64,000 nucleotides of DNA from Arctopsyche grandis (taxonomy: Eukaryota > Arthropoda > Insecta > Trichoptera > Hydropsychidae), in contig NC_135356.1 in assembly GCF_051622035.1 (NCBI RefSeq), forward strand, positions 18,837,685-18,901,684. Reading direction: 5' to 3'. How positions within the stretch are numbered: the first letter of the stretch is position 1; every line of letters starts with the position of its first letter. The position numbers were made by a program, and so were the translations under genes. Positions 35,701-46,258 of this stretch are shown here, piece after piece. The notes beneath the pieces are model-generated. The model did not search any database. It saw nothing but the letters and a program-made list of their open reading frames with translations, and was not told the DNA's origin.

Positions 35701-38700
35701 TAAATAAATAAATATATGTATGTACGTCACAGCTAAAACACTGCCAACAAAATGTACGAATATAATAATGAAAGAAAAATACTTCTATATATGTATTCTG
35801 TTTGCTAGCAATGTTTCCTCTAGGCAAATCTGTGAGCATTTAGCGCCATCTATTGAAAATTTATTTAATTAATAAATTTTTCTATTGGTGTTTTATATTG
35901 TTTATATGTGGGTAGGTAGGTAGTTTTTCGATTTTTTTTTTTCATATTAAACAAATATATTTGAAAAAAATTCAACAGCTTGCGGATCGAACACAGGACC
36001 GACACATTTGCAAACATTTCGCTCGCAAACATTTTTTAGTTTCAATATTCAATTGCCTTCTATCACCGGACCAGATGTAAACATATGTACATACGTACAT
36101 TGTATGTACATATGTTTATTATAATATTATAATAACACAGGACAATAGCTATGTAATTTCAGCCTGTTTTTTTTTTTTTTTTTTAATGCTTTTTATTATT
36201 AGAAAATTATGTTCACAATACTTCTTATATCTATTTTAATAGCTACTGATCTACTGATCATTTTATATTTTACAATTTAATTTAAATTTGTCTCATAGTA
36301 TTATATTATTCTAATGTTAATCTACAGCATAATAGGAAAAAAAACTCAAAAACCTATTTATAATCCTTATAAATGCGCATAATACATCTAATACCTAATA
36401 TTAATTAAAGACTTCGCCCCATAAGGCTGCGCCCCATGGGGCTTTGCCCCATGAGGCTGAGCCCCCCTGCGCCCCCTTCGGGGCCCCATGCGGCTGAGCT
36501 CCATAAGGCTGCGCCCCATAAGGCTGCGCCCCATAAGGCTGCGCCCCATAAAGCTGCGCCCCATGAGGCTGCGCCCCCTTCGGGGCCCCATGCAGCTGAG
36601 CTCCATAAGGCAGCGCCCCATAAGGCTGCGCCCCCTTCCGGGGCCCCATGGGGCTGCGCCCCCTTCGGGGCCCCATGCGGCAGCGCCCCATAAGGCTGTG
36701 GCGCCCCTGGCGGGGCCCCATGAAACTGCTCGCCTTGCGCCCCCGCCGGGGTGAATCCATTGAATCGAAAAAAATCAAATCGGCGCCTATGGATCGAAAA
36801 AAATAATAAATCGAATCACGTGTTCGATGACGTCACCGATCTACGGACGACGACGAACGAAAGATAGATATTTACATATGTACATACATACATACAAAGT
36901 CTCTTTCCAAATTATATATTAGACTAGAAGATATAGCAAACACAAAAAAAGTTGATTAAAAATAGAATGATTTTGTTTTGATCTTCCAAATATAATATTA
37001 AATAAATAAATTTCGTCATATAATATTAAATATACCCATACGTTTTATAGAATACTGCTTTACATTTGGCCACAATGGAAAATAAATCTAAATCTATAAT
37101 TCTTCTGCTGTCAATGGATTGCAAATTATTATACAACGCTCTTGACATGAGTGCAATCGACTATGCTATTTATTACAAACATCCAGAATGTGCATTGGTC
37201 ATGTTGACTCACGAGAAAAGGTAAGGAGATTAAAAATATGTGTATACAATGTCATATAATATTTTTCTAGATTCATTGTTAATTATTGCTGACGATTGTT
37301 ACAGGGCATCTGAAATAATGCACTTGAGATCTGAAAAACATCCATGTGTAGTTTTAGCGTTGATTGCATGTATGCCTAACGTATTTGAAGCTGTTCAGGG
37401 AAAGTGCATCACAAGAGCAAACTGTAAAAAAGATTCAAAATCGTTTTATGTAAGAATATGCTTTATATTAGGTATACAAAAAGTTTGAATTTATGTTACT
37501 GATTAACATGTTTTTATATGTATCATAGATAAAGTATCATTTCGATTACTATCAAAAGTCTCCAGAAGAAATTGCTAGATTAAGATTAAAGCTAAATGAT
37601 CCCAAATTTAGACCTCAACCGTTGAGCGTAGTCAATGTAAGCCATCCCAAAAATTATAATACAATATAAGTACCATTTATATTGGATTATTTAATTATAA
37701 TAAATAATTTTATTACAGGCAATGGTCTCTCATGGACGGGTAGAGCTTCTGGCGCATCCGTTGACTCAAAAATATCTAGAAATGAAATGGAACTCATACG
37801 GCAAATACTTTCATATGGCTGCAATATTGTTCTATTGCATATTCCTAACTTTTATAACCATGTTTTCGTCATCACTAATGGCAACGCAAAATATAATGAA
37901 CGATAACACTACTGAAAAATGCTCCCAAACGTACAACGAAACTCACATAAAAAATAACTCATTTATAAAACACGAGATTTATTGTGACAGAATGGGTTTG
38001 AAATTATTTAACATCATCGCATACTTTGGTCGTTTATATACATACTATACAAATTGGTTAATTTTCGAATTTTGTATTCAACAGAGGAAGAAATTACACC
38101 AACTCCCATGATGTATGTGAGCGCTATCGGCATTCTGATATATAACTCGGTATCGATTTTTAGAGAAGCTTGCAACATCCATCAGCAGAAGTTACAATAT
38201 CTACTGGATCCTGGAAACATTGTCACCTGGCTTCTGTGCATTTGCTCTATAATAATGATATTTCCGATTAGTGCTGGACACTTTTGCAATACTCATGTGA
38301 ATATTTAACATTTTATTACATTTAGTAAAAGCACATACATTATGTTTGAATATACACCAATAAATTAACCCAATTTGTTTGTGAAAAGTATTTATATTTT
38401 TAGTACCAAATTTTTCAAAAGCTACATTTTGATATTTATACCTACATATGTATATGTATATGATTGTAAATTTAAGGTTTCGGCGGCTGCAATAACAGTT
38501 TTCTTGAGCTGGTTTCAACTCTTGTTACTCTTGCAACACTTTGATCATATCGGTATATATGTGGTCATGTTTCTAGAGATCTTGCAGACATTGATTAAAG
38601 TGCTTTTGGTGTTTTCTATATTGATCATCGCATTTGGACTAGCCTTTTACATTCTGCTATCAAGGGTAATGTGTATATGTATATAATTATTATTCGAATT

Positions 38701-40400
38701 TGAAATAATATACATTTAATGTTGATATTTAGTATAATTATATATCACTTGAATCAAAAGATTGTTGTGCTTTAAGTTAACATAAGTAATAACTGCAGGG
38801 TCATCATCTGTCATTTTCGTCCATTCCAATGTCTCTAATGAGAACCTTTGCAATGATGCTCGGAGAAATAGATTTCGTCGGAACGTATGTTCATCCATAT
38901 TACATGGCAGAAGAGCACCGTTGGTTACCATATCCTTTCCCAGCGTTCTTGATACTAGGTATTTTCATGGTGTTGATGCCCATCCTGTTGATGAATTTGC
39001 TCATCGGTTTGGCCGTCGGCGACATAGAGAGCGTCCGTCGCAATGCTCAACTGAAGAGATTGGCAATGCAGGTGTGTACTGTGTAGTGTTCAAAATTTAT
39101 TTACAGTTTAAATATAATACATATACACATATACATAACTAGAATAACCGTAATATATTTCTTCAAACCGGCACAATTTTGCGAGTTTGCTCAAAACACA
39201 ACTTCAGATTTAATACAATTTCACATCTAATTAATTCTTTTATCCAACTAAAAGATTGAGTGCTCCAACAAAGCTCAATGTAAGAAAGACACTGGCCATC
39301 AAATTTTGTATATTCTTGTAGGATTTATTATCACATCTTTCCCTCAGCATTGTTTTTACTTTTCAAGTTCACTGATAATATCAATTGCACTTGCTTGTAT
39401 ACTTTCCATAATCAATATAGATTTGTCAAACAATTTGAGTTGCTTTTGCACAAACCGCAAATACATTTCACCAGATCAAAGAACTGTTTTATTATCACTG
39501 GACAGTGTTCTGGTGTAATAAAAAATGATTTTAGTCCCTCAAAGATTTTAAGTATTCTGTCAGTAACTGGAAGTCACTTTTCTACTGGGTGTATATTCAG
39601 CACTTTTGAATTTTTTTCAAATAACTGGTACAAAATGACTAACTGGTCGGAATCCTGGGACATTCCGTCAAACTGGGACGTATGATAAGGCTATATGTAT
39701 ATTTAAATTATATTAAAGGTACTTCTGCATACTGAGTTGGAGGGAAAATTACCACAATGCATTTTGGACAGAGTCGATAATAATTATTTGATTGAATATC
39801 CCAATGAAGCCAAATGCAAATCTGGAATTTTAGACTTCGTATTGCGGAAGTGGTTTTATAATCCGTTCACAGAAGAAGGTCAGTGTAAAGTTTGTTTAAC
39901 AATTGCTACCTTGTAATAGTCAACCAACTTACAGTTTGGTTTATATTTAATTTATATTTTATAATAATTAATAAGACTTGACATTGACATTGTTAATAAT
40001 ATTACATATATGATTTCTCCTCGTAATGGCTCTTATTTTTGGAACTGTAAAAGAAGCATTAAATGTGATTTATTTATAAGAAACTATGTAAGAAGATTAA
40101 TTTAGATGTTGGGTTTAGGTTTGGATGCACTGGTTGAAAAGAATGATGATTTGTTGATTGTTGAACTCGAAAAACAAAAGCGAAGGATGAAAAATATGAC
40201 TAGGGTTTTGGATCAACAGCACAAATTGATTCGTTTAATCGTTCAGGTATTTATGATTATGTTCAGGCATTTAATACGATTGTGTTTGAAGATTGAAATA
40301 TATAAAATTTATTTTATTTTAGAAAATGGAAATCAAAACGGAGGCTGACGACGTGGACGAAGGCAGTATGGCAGAAAACTCAATGGGAAAATCAAATTAA
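26796..40400 (+). CDS. TrpA1: TRPA1 ankyrin-repeat cation channel, 5' end not found
   Basis: TRPA1 is a plasma-membrane tetrameric Ca2+-permeable channel that senses heat and electrophiles in insects (known for the family). Eighteen exons: 26796-26955, 27025-27115, 27187-27382, 28740-29036, 29263-29502, 29871-29978, 30859-31022, 31148-31427, 37051-37220, 37305-37449, 37529-37636, 37719-37995, 38085-38296, 38477-38665, 38799-39071, 39719-39878, 40119-40246, 40323-40400. They total 3276 nt, exactly 1091 codons plus stop, all with GT..AG junctions. Residues 1 to about 560 are ankyrin repeats (NTPLHLAVEN, MTPLHIASQQGH). S1 starts near 686, and S5 holds FLEILQTLIKVLLVFSILII. The pore is MMLGEIDF (898-905), then S6 MPILLMNLLIGLAVGDIESV. 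Close similarity to Drosophila TrpA1 throughout. The N-terminal residues before the first ankyrin unit are missing. Confidence 0.96.
27426..28510. mobile_element. Decayed repeat with nested insertions in a TRPA1 intron
   Basis: 27426-27500 and 28355-28510 match successive parts of the element at 8529-9274 (ATTACCG..CCGGTT.., then GAATTGTTTTGAA, TCGGCTAGTTT, TATGGATTA, CTCAACATT). About 850 bp is inserted between them, including a MITE at 27518-27813. The minus-strand open stretch at 27905-28117 inside the insertion (70 residues) is not recognised. Confidence 0.5.
27518..27813. mobile_element. MITE rich in CGCGTATA motifs
   Basis: The left end GGGGTGGTTTCAGACTAGCG pairs with CGCTAGTCTGAAACCGCCC at the right. 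The interior repeats GCGCGTATA and GGCGCGTA units and is much more GC-rich than its surroundings. Both ends abut TA, so a TA duplication is possible. Confidence 0.62.
30117..30717. mobile_element. hAT-type element in a TRPA1 intron
   Basis: The ends are CAGTGGTGTAGT and ACTACACCACTT, with imperfect 8-bp flanks AGTATTAT and TGTATAAT (6 of 8). Its right 120 bp match 25857-25985 in reverse complement. No transposase is readable. Confidence 0.6.
31824..32357 (-). repeat. 3' LTR of the minus-strand element
   Basis: Mate of 34555-35084. It differs by a short insertion (ATGCACATGCACAGC against ATGCACTTAGC) and scattered substitutions, consistent with a fairly recent insertion. The purine tract lies directly next to its inner edge. 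Confidence 0.85.
32560..32870. repeat. Tandem repeat of about 60 bp in the LTR element
   Basis: About five to six units share TTTACGTCACCTTTACAATG, GAAACAATTACATTAAACTT and TCGTTACACTTCAA, directly inside the purine-tract end. No open frame is kept. Confidence 0.75.
33020..33465. repeat. Two further tandem arrays in the LTR element
   Basis: A block with GGCCCAGCATCCTGCTGCAG and CCACAAGAATCGC occurs twice (about 33020 and 33172) and partly again near 33748. A second unit of about 62 bp with CAGTCTGCCACTCTG and TTCTTTTCCGTTCC occurs three times (33290-33465). The long minus-strand open frames here are by-products of these arrays. Confidence 0.75.
34555..35084 (-). repeat. 5' LTR of the minus-strand element
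   Basis: It matches 31824-32357 nearly throughout; I count roughly ten small differences. It carries AATAAATGCTGTG and CCTTATAAGG on the minus strand, which could serve as poly(A) signal and TATA-like box. Two internal copies of a block ACGTCTAATCTGTTTACCT are present in each LTR. Confidence 0.85.
35507..35715 (+). mobile_element. SINE fragment (3' half)
   Basis: It shares ATGTCACCACTATTTGAA, the tail GGCCAGGAAGGCGCATTGGG and AAGGCCTTCCTGGTATATAT with the SINE copies at 18641 and 24989. The tRNA-like head is missing or unrecognisable. Confidence 0.7.
36167..36410 (-). mobile_element. Jockey-type 3' UTR with poly(A) tail
   Basis: An 18-base T run at 36167-36184 is a minus-strand poly(A) tail. 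36185-36410 matches the Jockey 3' UTR at 11941-12180 nearly base for base, including CTACTGATCTACTGATC and the end TTAATTAAAGACT. The match stops at the edge of the minisatellite, so no Jockey coding sequence is present. Confidence 0.85.
36411..36740. repeat. GC-rich 15-bp minisatellite joined to the Jockey tail
   Basis: The unit is GCGCCCCATAAGGCT with variants, interrupted by blocks containing CCCCTTCGGGGCCCCATG. The tract is strongly GC-rich in an AT-rich intron. Because the unit is a multiple of three and has no stop in several frames, both strands show long open frames (for example a Gly-Ala-Gln-Pro-Tyr repeat). I do not regard these as genes. Confidence 0.92.
37051..37636 (+). CDS. TrpA1: TRPA1 linker exons before S1, with cysteine cluster
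   Basis: Three exons (37051-37220, 37305-37449, 37529-37636) encode the last ankyrin unit and the linker before the membrane domain. C583, C591, C603 and C609 lie in HPCVVLALIACMPNVFEAV and KCITRANCKKD. The equivalent linker in TRPA1 channels carries the cysteines modified by electrophiles. I infer chemical sensing is retained; which cysteine reacts cannot be read from sequence. Confidence 0.9.
38477..39071 (+). CDS. TrpA1: TRPA1 exons for S4-S6 and the pore
   Basis: Exon 38477-38665 encodes S4 (AITVFLSWFQLLLLLQ) and S5. Exon 38799-39071 encodes the pore helix, the filter region LGEID with an acidic residue at 902, a glycine-poor turret HPYYMAEEHRW, and S6 followed by the TRP-like helix SVRRNAQLKRLAMQ. 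No frame break or missing pore residue is seen, so the channel core looks intact. Confidence 0.93.
39290..39690 (-). pseudogene. Decayed hAT-like transposase gene in a TRPA1 intron
   Basis: The minus strand encodes ILKIFEGLKSFFITPEHCPV, then IIKQFFDLVKCI and LFDKSILIMESIQASAIDII, with stops and frame changes between. This resembles the middle of domesticated-type hAT transposases (the LKSYF..CPxxLxxFF region). No terminal repeats were identified. Confidence 0.5.
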
Positions 40401-40415
40401 TCCCTATAAACTTAC

Positions 40416-40421
40416 AATAAA
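40416..40421 (+). terminator. TRPA1 poly(A) signal candidate
   Basis: AATAAA begins 16 bases after the stop codon. Others occur further on (for example near 40712), so the 3' UTR could be longer. Confidence 0.45.
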
Positions 40422-41587
40422 TGATCATACTCTACAAAAAATTAGTATTTTAAATGTATTTACTTTCACGTAGTTGCTAATGTGTCAAATTTTATTGAGG
40501 AACTCGGTAAATTTGTAAATGTATTGCATGTATGTAGGTAAATGTTAGGTTAGGTTAGGTGTGTGTTTAAAATACAGTGCGAATTTTCACACTTTTTTCT
40601 TCATGTAGTATATTTATATGCTTAGAATAATACACATATTAAACATACATATTTAATTACACACAGTAGTCTGCTTTTGAATGGAAATGTTACACAAACA
40701 TATGTATGTATATAAACTTGGAATAAAACAAATAAATTCTGGCACGATGTATTCATTTAATTGTGTTTCATACAAACATTACAAATCAGTTACATTTTAA
40801 TTTCAAAGATCTACGTATAACATTAGGAAATTAGGAAAACACACACACATATATAAATAAATGTGTGTGTGTATCTAGAAAATTGTTACAAATTGTTTCA
40901 AGTCTGAGAAATATAAAGATGTGTATTTAAAAACATAACAATGAAAATGAAACAAATAAACAATAAATCGCGAACGTTCTGTAAATTCTGCGAAATAATA
41001 AAAATTTCAGTTTTGAAAACTTAAAATACGTTTGCTTGTTAGTATCTTTCATTTAAAAGGAAATCTTTGGTATGGCATCAGAAATGAAATTATAATATAA
41101 CACAGTCATTTAAAATGCCTTGTACATATATGTATGTACGTAACTATAATATAATAATATATGTATGTTAAGTAAAAAACAAAGATTTGTATTATATATT
41201 TGTAGTTGGTAAACAATAACACGTAAGTACATAATATCTTGGGATTTATGTTTATAAGCATTTCAAATGGAATATTATCTACTTCAATTTTTAATGAAAT
41301 TTGTATTTGTTTTATTGGTTTGTTTCTTTTTCGATTTGTAAAGAAATGAAGCATCAATCTCACACACGATTTACCCAATACACTTAACACATACTACATA
41401 ATATAATATAACTATATAAATTTAGTACAATGCTATTTATGTATATTAAATTTAAAGTGTAGATTGATATAATATTAATATATCTTATAATAAATGTTTT
41501 AACATGAAGAATTTATATGTGTATAACGGCAATTACTTTGTAAGTAAAATAACTTTTCTCTTTATAAATTTATAATATATATACCTG

Positions 41588-41673
<86 letters not shown>

Positions 41674-41681
41674 GTATATAT

Positions 41682-41730
41682 ATAAAGTCTGATTATATAA
41701 TATACTCGATAATATATAATCAGACTTTAT
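41682..41730. repeat. Perfect 18-bp hairpin beside an (AT)n tract
   Basis: ATAAAGTCTGATTATATA pairs exactly with 41713-41730 across a 13-base loop. It lies 1.3 kb past the TRPA1 stop codon. Confidence 0.65.
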
Positions 41731-43213
41731 AAATAGTTTTAATTATTCATTCCATTTATAAACAAAATTACATGAATGAGAGATTTAATTTGAAAAAAAC
41801 AATGAGCATTATTTTAATGAGAAACTACTACATTTGACATTACACCTAGGTATATTGAACATTGAAATATGTAGACAATATCTTAACAAATTTTAGTTAT
41901 ATTTAGATTATTTTTAAGATTTATTACGACTAATAAAGTATTGAAAAATGTAATAAAACAAATAGTAACAAAATATGTACATACATACATACACATGTAT
42001 GTACATATATACTTAATAAAGCAAATGCTGGAAAAGTTAAATGAAAACCTTCATGCATAATAAAACTAATAATTCCATTCCTAAATAGAATTTTTATAAA
42101 GATATTTTAATATAATAGCTTTTTGATTATCAAAGAATAATAATAAATGAATAAAGAATATATGTAATTAACAAAAAAAATCTGAATACATCTCAAAGAA
42201 TAGGAAAACATCAATAAAATAATTATCAAATAACAAAATTAAAATACATGTACATATAAAAGTATAAAATTCTATTTAAAATGGCCGACCTATTGCCATT
42301 GCTGCTTCACCATGTGGATAAAACTTAGAATAAGTCACAAAGCATGTACATACGGATATTAATCCATTAATAGTTTGTTCCTTTCTTGAGTGAATTGAAA
42401 GTAATATAAAGAGATATAATCATTATAATAAAAATTTATTGATGCATTCCGATTTTTTAAGGCAATGATTTTTCAAAAAAAGATTGAGTTATGTAACTTA
42501 AAATTAAACACATTTAATACTGACCGCAAGATAAAAACCACTATTGAATGTATTTGATTTGTCCACTTTACGACATTTACGTATGTGTTGTTAACTAATT
42601 TGAAATTGAAATAGATTTATCTTACGGCCAGTATGTAAAATAAAACGAATACACGAATTTAAAAACAGTGAAATGCCAATAGAATAATTCAAGTCATATT
42701 TGTTGACCGAATATACACGCATGCAGGTAACATACGATATAGAAACACTTGTTTGTGATATCAATGGCATGCAATAGCTGATATACACTTGGATATATGT
42801 AGTCTAAGTCCACCTAGTTAGATAAATTCGAATCGGTAAAAGTTCCCCGTAAAAAGTCACAATTGCGTGATTGAAATTGACAGTGGCTATTACAAAACTA
42901 TGATTTAACTTGGTCGAAATTGGTCCACGAATACTTCGAAATTCGGCACACCCGGTTTGAAGTTCGATATTTTAATCATTCTAAATCTTTACTGTTTAGA
43001 TATTTATAATTCACAATTGAAATTTTTGAAGCACATATCAAAAATATTATCATAAGGCTATCAATGGAAAATTATCGCATTTAATAGACCAATAAGTGTC
43101 TTTAAAAATTAAACAAACATTTACACACGATGTATTGTATGTAACTAATGATTTCATGGAATTTTTTTTCAATCATATTAAAAAAAAAACACACAAATAT
43201 ATAAATGTATATG

Positions 43214-43217
<4 letters not shown>

Positions 43218-43281
<64 letters not shown>
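43218..43281. repeat. (AT)n microsatellite
   Basis: An uninterrupted AT run of about 64 bp between TRPA1 and the next gene. Confidence 0.9.
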
Positions 43282-43285
<4 letters not shown>

Positions 43286-44212
43286 GTTGAATGCAATAAT
43301 ATTTTGTTGATTGTGTAATGAATAAATTTCAATACGCTTATATTTCAATTAAAAGTTGCTAATACTTAGCAACTGTTTGTTTGTATAATAATAAACAATT
43401 TTCTGCAAGGTGATTGAAAGCATGCAGGTATGATAAAATGTTTGGGGATTATTTAATAATGCAATAAGAATACTAAGAAAATAATAAATCTTAAGTTCAC
43501 TTGTAACAATTATGGAATTCTTTTTTTAACAGTGAATATATAAATTTACTTATAATTACTAAACAATACACTAAAAAATTATATAGAAAGCCACAATGGA
43601 AGAAATTGGCAATGTGAAAGTATGTACGTATGTATGTGTGAGTTCAATAAATTATCATCTCATTTCACATATGCTTCAACCCTTGTGACTCTTTATATAG
43701 AAACAAAACTGAGTTGTAGCGCATCTCGAAAGAGTTGTACATACATATGTATGTATGTCGATTGAATTTAGAAAGGTGATATGAATCTTCAAAGTCACTA
43801 CAACTGAGTTATGCAAATGCAACACACATCATAAAATTAAAAATAATAAAGTGAGGTCGTAATAGTAATCATCGCGTTAAAAAAAAAACAACGAATTGTA
43901 TTTTTAAAGATCACAAATCATAAAATCTAAATAAATTGACGAATTTGTCATAAAATGCAGAGATCATTGGTATCATACACTTATTGGTAAATTGACCAGT
44001 TTGTCTTAAATTTAATTAAGTGACAGAAAATATTTTGGAAATATATGACTTCTCGTCTTTTACGTTTAAATTATAAACATCGAACATTGAGAAAAAATAT
44101 ATAAGAATATGAATATGAACATGTGTATACATACACGCATACATATGTGTGTGTATGTATGCATGCACGTATGTATACACACAAATATTAATGATAAAAT
44201 TATAAGTGAATC

Positions 44213-44332
44213 TTAATCTAGGTTTTGAGTTGGAGTAAAATTTAATTCTGTTGTGTCACTACTATCAGTTACAGTATTTTCATAGTCAAGTTGTATGGAT
44301 TCTAAAACTTGTTTTTGTTCCTCGTGCTCCAT
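44213..44332 (-). CDS. Possible terminal coding exon of an unknown minus-strand gene
   Basis: After the acceptor TTTTTTCACAG the minus strand reads 39 codons and a TAA stop: MEHEEQKQVLESIQLDYENT at the start and NFTPTQNLD at the end. The acidic, Glu/Gln/Asp-rich composition is unlike the translated AT-rich noise around it. I do not recognise the protein. No upstream exon was found between 44340 and 45188. It could be the last exon of a gene whose body lies to the right, an alternative 3' exon of the second Met copy, or chance. Confidence 0.4.
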   Translation of the reverse strand: MEHEEQKQVLESIQLDYENTVTDSSDTTELNFTPTQNLD

Positions 44333-45188
44333 CTGTGAAAAAATATTTGACACTGATCAAAAGCGGGTTTAGAAAACGAATAAAAAAGGTAAAAAAAGGT
44401 TTTCGATATTATAAAACGATACTATTATAATTGGGCCTTGTAGAATTATGATGTTACAAAGCTGTCGCTACATATAGATCTATTCAATTTGGATTTTAAG
44501 GTGTGTATGTTAAATAGATGAGATAGTGATGAGGTTTTAATACCATGAAAAATAGACATATATATAGATATATGTACATATATACATATATATGTATATA
44601 ATGCAGTTCTGTTTAATGAAACCAAACCACATAAGTAATATTTCGGTGATTGTAACATCAAGAATTCTCTAATACATCGTAATAGCAAAGTTTTAGGGGC
44701 TTTCTTTTACATTGTAAGAAAGTCATGAATATATGAGACGTTATAATTGAAAGTGGCATAAGTCCACTTTGCTTCATTTCGACATATATTTCGCAAATCA
44801 TTATATTTAATGATACTGGTGAGCCTGCTTTTCCGAGATTCTGGACATATCGAATTAAAATAAGTGAAAATTTGTGAATAAATCAAACAGAAATAGTGTT
44901 TTTGGAACTGAAGATTGAACTTCCGCCACTTTCAAATATTACGGCTCATACGTGGATATCAAAAATTTACTCGTGCGGCTAAGATTTTAGTTCGAACTTC
45001 TATTAGTTGAGGAATGGCATCAGTTATTAGTAGTTATTAGTAGTGGTACGGCAAGTTTAGTGATACCCATAATTTTGGTAACACTTGTGGCGAAAAGATT
45101 TTTATTCAATTCATTAAACTTGGCTTTTTTTTTTTACTGAACATCCATGATAATTTTTGTATGTTTAGTTTTATAATTGGGTGTATAT

Positions 45189-46258
45189 TAGAGTTTCTAA
45201 TGCGAATATTCGAATATATTCGGCCTATTTTTAACTATTCGTTATTCGAATATTTGAGCAATTATTCGAATAATATTCGTGAAATTTTAATAAAATATTT
45301 TACAAATTTAGAATATTTTTAACATAATACAATTTTATTTTTAACTCGAAATGTGTAACGCAACAGTGTATTGTGTGAAAGACCTATTATTCGTCGACTC
45401 GGAGTCATTTTATCGCCTTAGTGCAATGGATTCGTGGAACTTGACATTGGAATTCCTCGCATTAGAAATTGAACTTATGTATTTTTCGAAAGAAAACTTT
45501 TTGCAGCGTTTATTTGAAACGGAAACGAAAATACAGTCTGAAGCGGGAACGCAATTTTTATGGATAAGCAGAAATATTTCGTTTCATTTATGTTGTTTTG
45601 AACTTCAGTTATGTTTCAGAGTTCGTAGTGATACGATATCGATTCGGGTATCTTTTTTCAAATTAAATAAATTAATTAAACGCGCATCCACGTTATAAAA
45701 GTACGTTTTTCAAATTCCAAGATAATTCCAAAAGGTTAAAAAAAGATTTCAAGTACTTGGATAACTTTAAAAACCGAACCGAAGCTTTAGATATCCTTCT
45801 AATGAAAGAGTGTTCTCCATTTCAGGAATAATAAAAAAAAAGTATGGGGGAGATTAAAGTTTGAAACATTTAATTATTTATTATTAACGCATTATTATTT
45901 TTAAAATTAAAATAAAGTTTATGTATGACGATAAATTTACTTTTTCTTTTTAATATACATATGCGGACCACTCCTTTTAATCATTATAAAAAAATGGCAG
46001 AAGAAACAGTGGTGTTTATTTTTTATTGTGGCACTTGTGCAGTTGTGAATCAGGGTCAATGGAAAACTCATTAATGATGTGATATGATTTTTGATGTTTC
46101 GTCGGTTTCTTTATTTATGACGCACTCCTTTTAATTATTTTGAATTAATATTTCACACTGTTTTCTATTGTTTAAAACTATTCGAATATATTCGAATATT
46201 TCGAATTTTACTATTCGATATTCGAACAGTTGATGAAATCGAATAATGGGAAACTCTA
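45189..46258. mobile_element. hAT-type element spanning the point where the duplicated sequence starts
   Basis: The ends read TAGAGTTTC and GAAACTCTA, with 8-bp flanks GTGTATAT and GTGTATGT (7 of 8). Subterminal ATTCGAATATTCGAA motifs occur at both ends. A 115-residue open stretch at 45351-45698 is not recognisable as transposase. The right 557 bp are the same as window positions 1-557, so a second copy of this element is cut by the window start. Confidence 0.72.

Larger units (their letters stand above)
31428..37050. other. 5.6-kb TRPA1 intron swollen by transposons
   Basis: The intron between ankyrin exons 8 and 9 holds a DNA transposon with an LTR element nested in it (31563-35192), a SINE piece (35507-35715), and a minisatellite with a Jockey tail (36167-36740). 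The remainder is AT-rich. Flanking exons read DQPDKDK and NTALHLATMEN and keep phase 0, so the gene tolerates the insertions if splicing is normal. Confidence 0.8.
40401..44212. other. AT-rich 3' flank of TRPA1, no coding exon found
   Basis: It holds three TTAGG units (40545-40558), an (AT)n tract near 41590-41670 followed by an 18-bp hairpin (41682-41730), and another (AT)n tract near 43218-43281. The rest is AT-rich without recognisable open frames. Confidence 0.6.

Noticed and set aside
36388..36778. Open frames with Gly-Ala-Gln-Pro-Tyr or Leu-Arg-Pro repeats
   Set aside because: A 15-bp minisatellite with no stop in several frames produces these on both strands; there is no start context or splice evidence.
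45351..45698. A 115-residue open frame just left of the duplicated block
   Set aside because: It lies inside a hAT-type element, has no recognisable domain and no splice evidence.
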